Assembly: GCF_019303475.1 (NCBI RefSeq)
Contig: NZ_JABLSI010000024.1
Coordinates: 16,952-80,951, forward strand
DNA length: 64,000 bases
Direction: 5' to 3'
Origin: Streptomyces sp. JJ38
GTDB taxonomy: Bacteria; Actinomycetota; Actinomycetes; Streptomycetales; Streptomycetaceae
Translations under genes and position numbers: made by a program
Shown: positions 60,676-64,000 of the stretch, in pieces
How the letters are laid out: each line of letters begins with the position of its first letter
Numbering within the stretch: position 1 is the first letter of the stretch
Notes under the pieces: generated by a model
The model's input: only the letters and a program-made list of their open reading frames with translations
Database searches by the model: none
What the model was told of the DNA's origin: nothing

Positions 60676-60915
60676 ATGCGTCACCATCCCGCCACTGAGA
60701 GTTGCAGACGCAATCCTCCTTGATGTCAATGCTAGTAACCCCCGTGCTAATACTCGTCGGTAATAATTCCCGTAATCAAAATTAGATAGGCAACTACCTT
60801 GCGGTAACAAAGAGCGGCGTGCCAGATTCCGCATGCCACCCGGCCGGGAGCACCCCCCATCCGCCTGCCAGGTGTCGGCCGCACGGCCGGCACGGCCCAA
60901 CGCAGGAGTACCACC
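60676..60915. promoter_or_regulatory. AT-rich divergent promoter region with a palindrome
   Basis: Bases about 60715-60810 are strikingly AT-rich for this genome. A dyad CTACC-ttgc-GGTAA (60794-60807) resembles, in sequence and spacing, the operator candidate at 48296-48309. The region must drive the divergent nuclease and esterase genes. Confidence 0.5.
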
Positions 60916-62103
60916 GTGTCCGGAATCCGCAGCACCACCAGCACGCCCAAGCCGCCCAGCAGACGCCGGCGGCTCGCCGCCGCCGCCCTCGCCCTCCCGC
61001 TCGCGTTCGCCGGGCTGACGACGCTGGGCGCAGGACCCTCCGCCGCCAGCTCCGGTTCCGGGCCGACCGCGCTCGTCTCGATGGGCGACAGCTACATCTC
61101 CGGTGAGGCGGGCCGCTGGAAGGGCAACAGCCTCGACAACTACGGCAGCCGGGACGGCACGGACCGCGCCTGGACGGGCAGCTCCTACAAGAAGTCCCTC
61201 GTCTACGGGAACACCGCGCTCAACGGCTGCCACCGCTCCGACTCCGCCGAGGTCAAGAGCGCCACCGGCACCACGCAGGCCCTGATCAACCTCGCCTGCT
61301 CCGGGGCCACCACGGAGAACGTCTTCCGGTCCTCGAACGGCGGCGTGGCCTACAAGGGCGAGGCGCCGCAGGCCGACCAGCTCGCCGCGGTCGCCGCCGC
61401 CTACGACGTGGAGACCATCGCCCTGTCGATCGGCGGCAACGACCTGGGCTTCGCGGACATCATCACGAACTGCGCCACCGACTACATCATCTGGTGGTCC
61501 TACTGCCACGACGACCAGCAGCAGGTCGTCGACTCCAAGATCGACGGCGTCATGGCGGACGTCACCAAGGCCGTGGAGGAGATCCGCGCCGTGATGTCGG
61601 AGGCGGGCTACGCCTCTTCGGACTACGAGATCGTCCTCCAGTCCTACCCCTCGCCGATCCCGCGCGGTGCCGAGAACCGCTACGCGCAGAGCGGTTGGTC
61701 GCGGACCAACACCGGCGGCTGCCCGTTCTGGGACAAGGACTCCGACTGGGCGCGCGACTCGCTGGTGCCGCAGATCGCCGACCGCCTCCACGGCGTGGCG
61801 ACGGCGACGGGCACCCGGTTCCTGGACCTCAGGGACATGCTCCAGGGCCGGGAGGTCTGTGCCCAGGACAGCTCCCAGGTCACCGACGCACAGGCCCCCT
61901 CTGATCGGACGAGCGAGTGGGCGCGCTGGATCGACAGCCAGTCCACGCAGGGCGACGTGCAGGAGTCGATGCACCCGAACTACTACGGTCAGCTCGCCCT
62001 GGGCCGGTGCCTGACCCTCGTCTACGGCTCCACCGGGGACGCCGCCTGCCGCAACACCCCCGGCGAGGGCACCTCGGGGATGTATCTGGCCGGTCTGTCC
62101 TGA
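60916..62103 (+). CDS. Secreted GDSL/SGNH esterase
   Basis: A 395-residue exported lipase/esterase. The signal peptide has a twin-arginine-like stretch (PSRRRRLAAAALALPLAFAGL). Block I is VSMGDSYISGEAG (nucleophile Ser), block III SIGGNDLGFADI and block V MHPNYYGQ with the catalytic histidine; eight or so cysteines suggest disulfides, as in streptomycete extracellular SGNH esterases. GTG 60916 follows AGGAG by seven bases. Substrate probably an ester lipid or suberin/cutin-like polymer; not shown by sequence. Confidence 0.88.
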   Translation: MSGIRSTTSTPKPPSRRRRLAAAALALPLAFAGLTTLGAGPSAASSGSGPTALVSMGDSYISGEAGRWKGNSLDNYGSRDGTDRAWTGSSYKKSLVYGNTALNGCHRSDSAEVKSATGTTQALINLACSGATTENVFRSSNGGVAYKGEAPQADQLAAVAAAYDVETIALSIGGNDLGFADIITNCATDYIIWWSYCHDDQQQVVDSKIDGVMADVTKAVEEIRAVMSEAGYASSDYEIVLQSYPSPIPRGAENRYAQSGWSRTNTGGCPFWDKDSDWARDSLVPQIADRLHGVATATGTRFLDLRDMLQGREVCAQDSSQVTDAQAPSDRTSEWARWIDSQSTQGDVQESMHPNYYGQLALGRCLTLVYGSTGDAACRNTPGEGTSGMYLAGLS

Positions 62104-62116
62104 CCCTCCCCAGCCG

Positions 62117-62155
62117 CGACGGCGCCGGACCCGCCCCCGGGGTCCGGCGCCGTCG
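62117..62155. terminator. Very strong hairpin between convergent genes
   Basis: The arms 62117-62132 (CGACGGCGCCGGACCC) and 62140-62155 form a perfect 16-base-pair stem with a seven-base loop, between the esterase and VOC genes. Confidence 0.85.
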
Positions 62156-62180
62156 CCCGTGAGGTGAGGTGCGCCGCCGC

Positions 62181-62630
62181 TCAGGCGGGACGCGGGGGCG
62201 GGTCCTCGCCGAACACCCAGGGGGCGAGGACGACGAGCCAGCCGTCCGGGTCGGCGAACAGCACCGCCCCGCGCTGCGGCCAGTAGGGGTTCGCGGCCGC
62301 CACCGGACGGTGGCCGCGGGCTTCGAGGCGTTCCACGGCGGCGGCCACCGCCTCCGGGCCGCGCAGGTAGAGCACGAGCTGGTTCTCCGGGTGCGGCTCG
62401 GGGACGCGGGGCGGGTCGCCGTGCTGGGTGATCTCCATGTGCACCGGGGTGCCGGGCAGGCCGAACACGGCGCCGTCGTATCCGGCGTGCCCGGCGTCGC
62501 CGCGCCACGCGGCCAGGACGGGGAGCCCGAGGTCGTCGCGGTAGAAGGCCAGGACGGCCTCGTACGCGGCGGTGGGGCGGGCGAAGCGGACGGCGCCGAC
62601 GTCGAGGTGGGCGGGCCAGGTAGCGGTCAT
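62181..62630 (-). CDS. VOC (glyoxalase/bleomycin-resistance fold) family protein
   Basis: A 149-residue VOC protein. The two beta-alpha-beta-beta-beta halves are visible: LDVGAVRFARPT... FYRDDLGLPVLAAW and VHMEITQHG in the first, NQLVLYLRG and PYWPQRGAVLFADPDGWLVVL in the second, the last being the family signature. The metal-ligand positions appear as His and Glu. ATG 62630 gives the normal length. Substrate unknown; it could be a resistance or isomerase protein. Confidence 0.85.
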   Translation of the reverse strand: MTATWPAHLDVGAVRFARPTAAYEAVLAFYRDDLGLPVLAAWRGDAGHAGYDGAVFGLPGTPVHMEITQHGDPPRVPEPHPENQLVLYLRGPEAVAAAVERLEARGHRPVAAANPYWPQRGAVLFADPDGWLVVLAPWVFGEDPPPRPA

Positions 62631-62808
62631 GGGCCCAGCCTGTCCCGCGCCGAGCGGGCCGCGACAGCGGCCGGGGAACGATCCGCGGCCCGTCTCGGGG
62701 CGTAGGACCGGAATCTGACGCACCGTCCGCAGGAGGTCTGGACGGAATCCGCCCGAAGTGTCATGGTCACGCCGTTCGAGTGCGTCCCCCAGCGCAGAGG
62801 AGTTCCTC

Positions 62809-63966
62809 GTGGCACGCAAACGTACGGCGGCACTGCTGGCGGCGGCCCTCGCCGCCGTGACCCTGGGATTCAGCCCGGCGGACGGGCGGCAGCAGCAGCA
62901 GCAGCGGGAGGCCGGGTACCTGGTCCTGCTCGACCGGGACGGCGTCCGGGCCTCGGCCGCGGTGCTGGAGCGCTCCGGAGCGGAGATCACCCGGACGTTC
63001 GACACCGTGCTGGACGGCCACGCGGTGCGGGCCACCCCGGCGGAGGCCCGCAGACTCGCGGAGCGGGACGGGGTGGCCCGCGTCGTGCCGGACACGCCCG
63101 TGCACGCCGCCGGCCACCGCACCGTGCAGGAGAACGCGCCCTGGCACCTGGACCGGCTGGACCAGCGGTGGCTGCCGCTCGACGGCCGGTACGCCCACCC
63201 GTCCTCGGCCGGCGCGGGCGTCACGGCGTATGTGCTGGACACGGGGGTGCGGATCACCCACGAGGAGTTCGGCGGCCGCGCGTCCCACGGCACCGACGTG
63301 GTGGACGGCGACGCCGTCGCCGAGGACGGCAACGGCCACGGGACCTACCTCGCCGGGCTCATCGCCGGGGAGACGTCCGGCGTGGCGAAGCGGGCCGACG
63401 TCGTCGCCGTGCGGGTGCTCAACGACTACGGCGGCGGCACGGTGTCGGGCGTGATCGCGGGCATCGAGTGGGTCGTCGAGCACGCCGAGGGGCCCGCCGT
63501 GGTCAACATGAGCCTGGGCGGCGGCCCCAACTTTGCGCTGGACGAGGCCGTCCGTGGCGCCATCGCGGCGGGCATCAGCTTCTCCGTCTCGGCGGGTGGC
63601 TCCAACGCGGACGCGAGCGGCTTCTCCCCGGCCCGTGTCACCGAGGCCCTCACCGTCAGCGCGACCGACCGGAACGACGACCGGGCGTCCTTCGCCAACC
63701 ACGGCGGCGTCGTGGACCTGTTCGCCCCCGGGACGGGCATCACCGGGCCCTGGCACACCTCGGACACCTCGACCGCCACGCTGTCCGGCACCTCCGGCGC
63801 CGCCGCCCTGGTGACCGGGGCGGCGGCCCTGGAGCTGGGCGAGCGGCCCGGCGGCGATCCGGCCACGGTGGCCCGGCGCCTGAAGTCGGCCGCCACCCCC
63901 GGCGCCGTCGGCACCCCGGGCCCGGACACCACGGACCGGCTGCTGAACGTCACCGGGCTCGGCTGA
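62809..63966 (+). CDS. Secreted subtilisin-like serine protease (S8 family)
   Basis: A 385-residue protease precursor: signal peptide (ALLAAALAAVTLGFSPA), inhibitor-I9 propeptide (GYLVLLDRDGV... RVVPDTPVHAAG) and the catalytic domain with the triad in YVLDTGVRI (Asp), GNGHGTYLAG (His) and LSGTSGAAALVTG (Ser). The oxyanion asparagine is probably in VSAGGSNADAS. The serine motif GTSGAA differs from the usual GTSMAxP, and the loop HLDRLDQRWLPLDGRY fits the S8A group. GTG 62809 follows GAGGAG by six bases. A short run of glutamines follows the signal peptide. Confidence 0.9.
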   Translation: MARKRTAALLAAALAAVTLGFSPADGRQQQQQREAGYLVLLDRDGVRASAAVLERSGAEITRTFDTVLDGHAVRATPAEARRLAERDGVARVVPDTPVHAAGHRTVQENAPWHLDRLDQRWLPLDGRYAHPSSAGAGVTAYVLDTGVRITHEEFGGRASHGTDVVDGDAVAEDGNGHGTYLAGLIAGETSGVAKRADVVAVRVLNDYGGGTVSGVIAGIEWVVEHAEGPAVVNMSLGGGPNFALDEAVRGAIAAGISFSVSAGGSNADASGFSPARVTEALTVSATDRNDDRASFANHGGVVDLFAPGTGITGPWHTSDTSTATLSGTSGAAALVTGAAALELGERPGGDPATVARRLKSAATPGAVGTPGPDTTDRLLNVTGLG

Positions 63967-64000
63967 GCCAGTCCCCCGAGACGATCGGCGTCCCCTCCTG

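Noticed and set aside
59617..62508. A 963-codon frame through the nuclease and esterase region
   Set aside because: Only the last 352 codons make sense (membrane anchor, nuclease, Excalibur); the upstream part is antisense to the esterase gene.

Overview
High G+C, mostly short or overlapping genes, frequent GTG starts, purine-rich ribosome binding sites and families such as a SpoIIE-type phosphatase, DUF2690 regulators and secreted GDSL esterases point to a Streptomyces (or very close actinomycete) chromosome. No insertion sequence, integrase, CRISPR array or replication origin is evident.

Region 1 (1-23.7 kb) is a biosynthetic gene cluster. Minus-strand genes encode an unusually fragmented nonribosomal peptide system: a C-A-T protein, a free-standing C-like domain, a free T protein, an acyl-CoA dehydrogenase, two free-standing A domains, another free T, and an A-T protein that runs off the left edge. 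With them are an alpha-hydroxy-acid oxidase and an aminotransferase that together look like the last two steps of arylglycine (4-hydroxyphenylglycine type) synthesis, a LanB-like protein that may be a tRNA-dependent amino-acid ligase, and an S66 (MccF/LD-carboxypeptidase-like) peptidase. A regulator and an MFS exporter lie on the plus strand. A plus-strand operon of five genes, each overlapping the next by four bases, follows: ROK sugar kinase, two diverged dCTP-deaminase-like proteins, a GT4 glycosyltransferase and a HIT hydrolase. MccF-like plus HIT enzymes in one locus recall immunity to peptidyl-nucleotide antibiotics, so the product may carry a nucleotide or phosphoramidate part; this is inference.

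Region 2 (23.7-30.9 kb) holds membrane proteins, a HAD remnant, a flavoprotein disulfide reductase, a quinone-reductase-like enzyme, a GNAT enzyme, an AraC regulator and a LuxR-type response regulator.

Region 3 (30.9-45.5 kb) is a polymorphic-toxin island: an M15 peptidase/FG-GAP protein, a LamG protein and a giant Rhs protein ending in a HINT domain and a deaminase-like toxin tip, followed by a small probable immunity gene. A second M15-like secreted protein is divergent.

Region 4 (45.5-64 kb) is more ordinary chromosome: regulators, a secreted sphingomyelinase-D-like enzyme, two tRNA genes (CAU anticodon and Asn), a ferredoxin-reductase-like flavoprotein, dGTPase, a siroheme chelatase divergent from an assimilatory nitrate reductase, a large SpoIIE/GAF/PAS phosphatase, a surface nuclease, a GDSL esterase, a VOC protein and a subtilisin-like protease. 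Convergent gene pairs are commonly separated by strong perfect hairpins.
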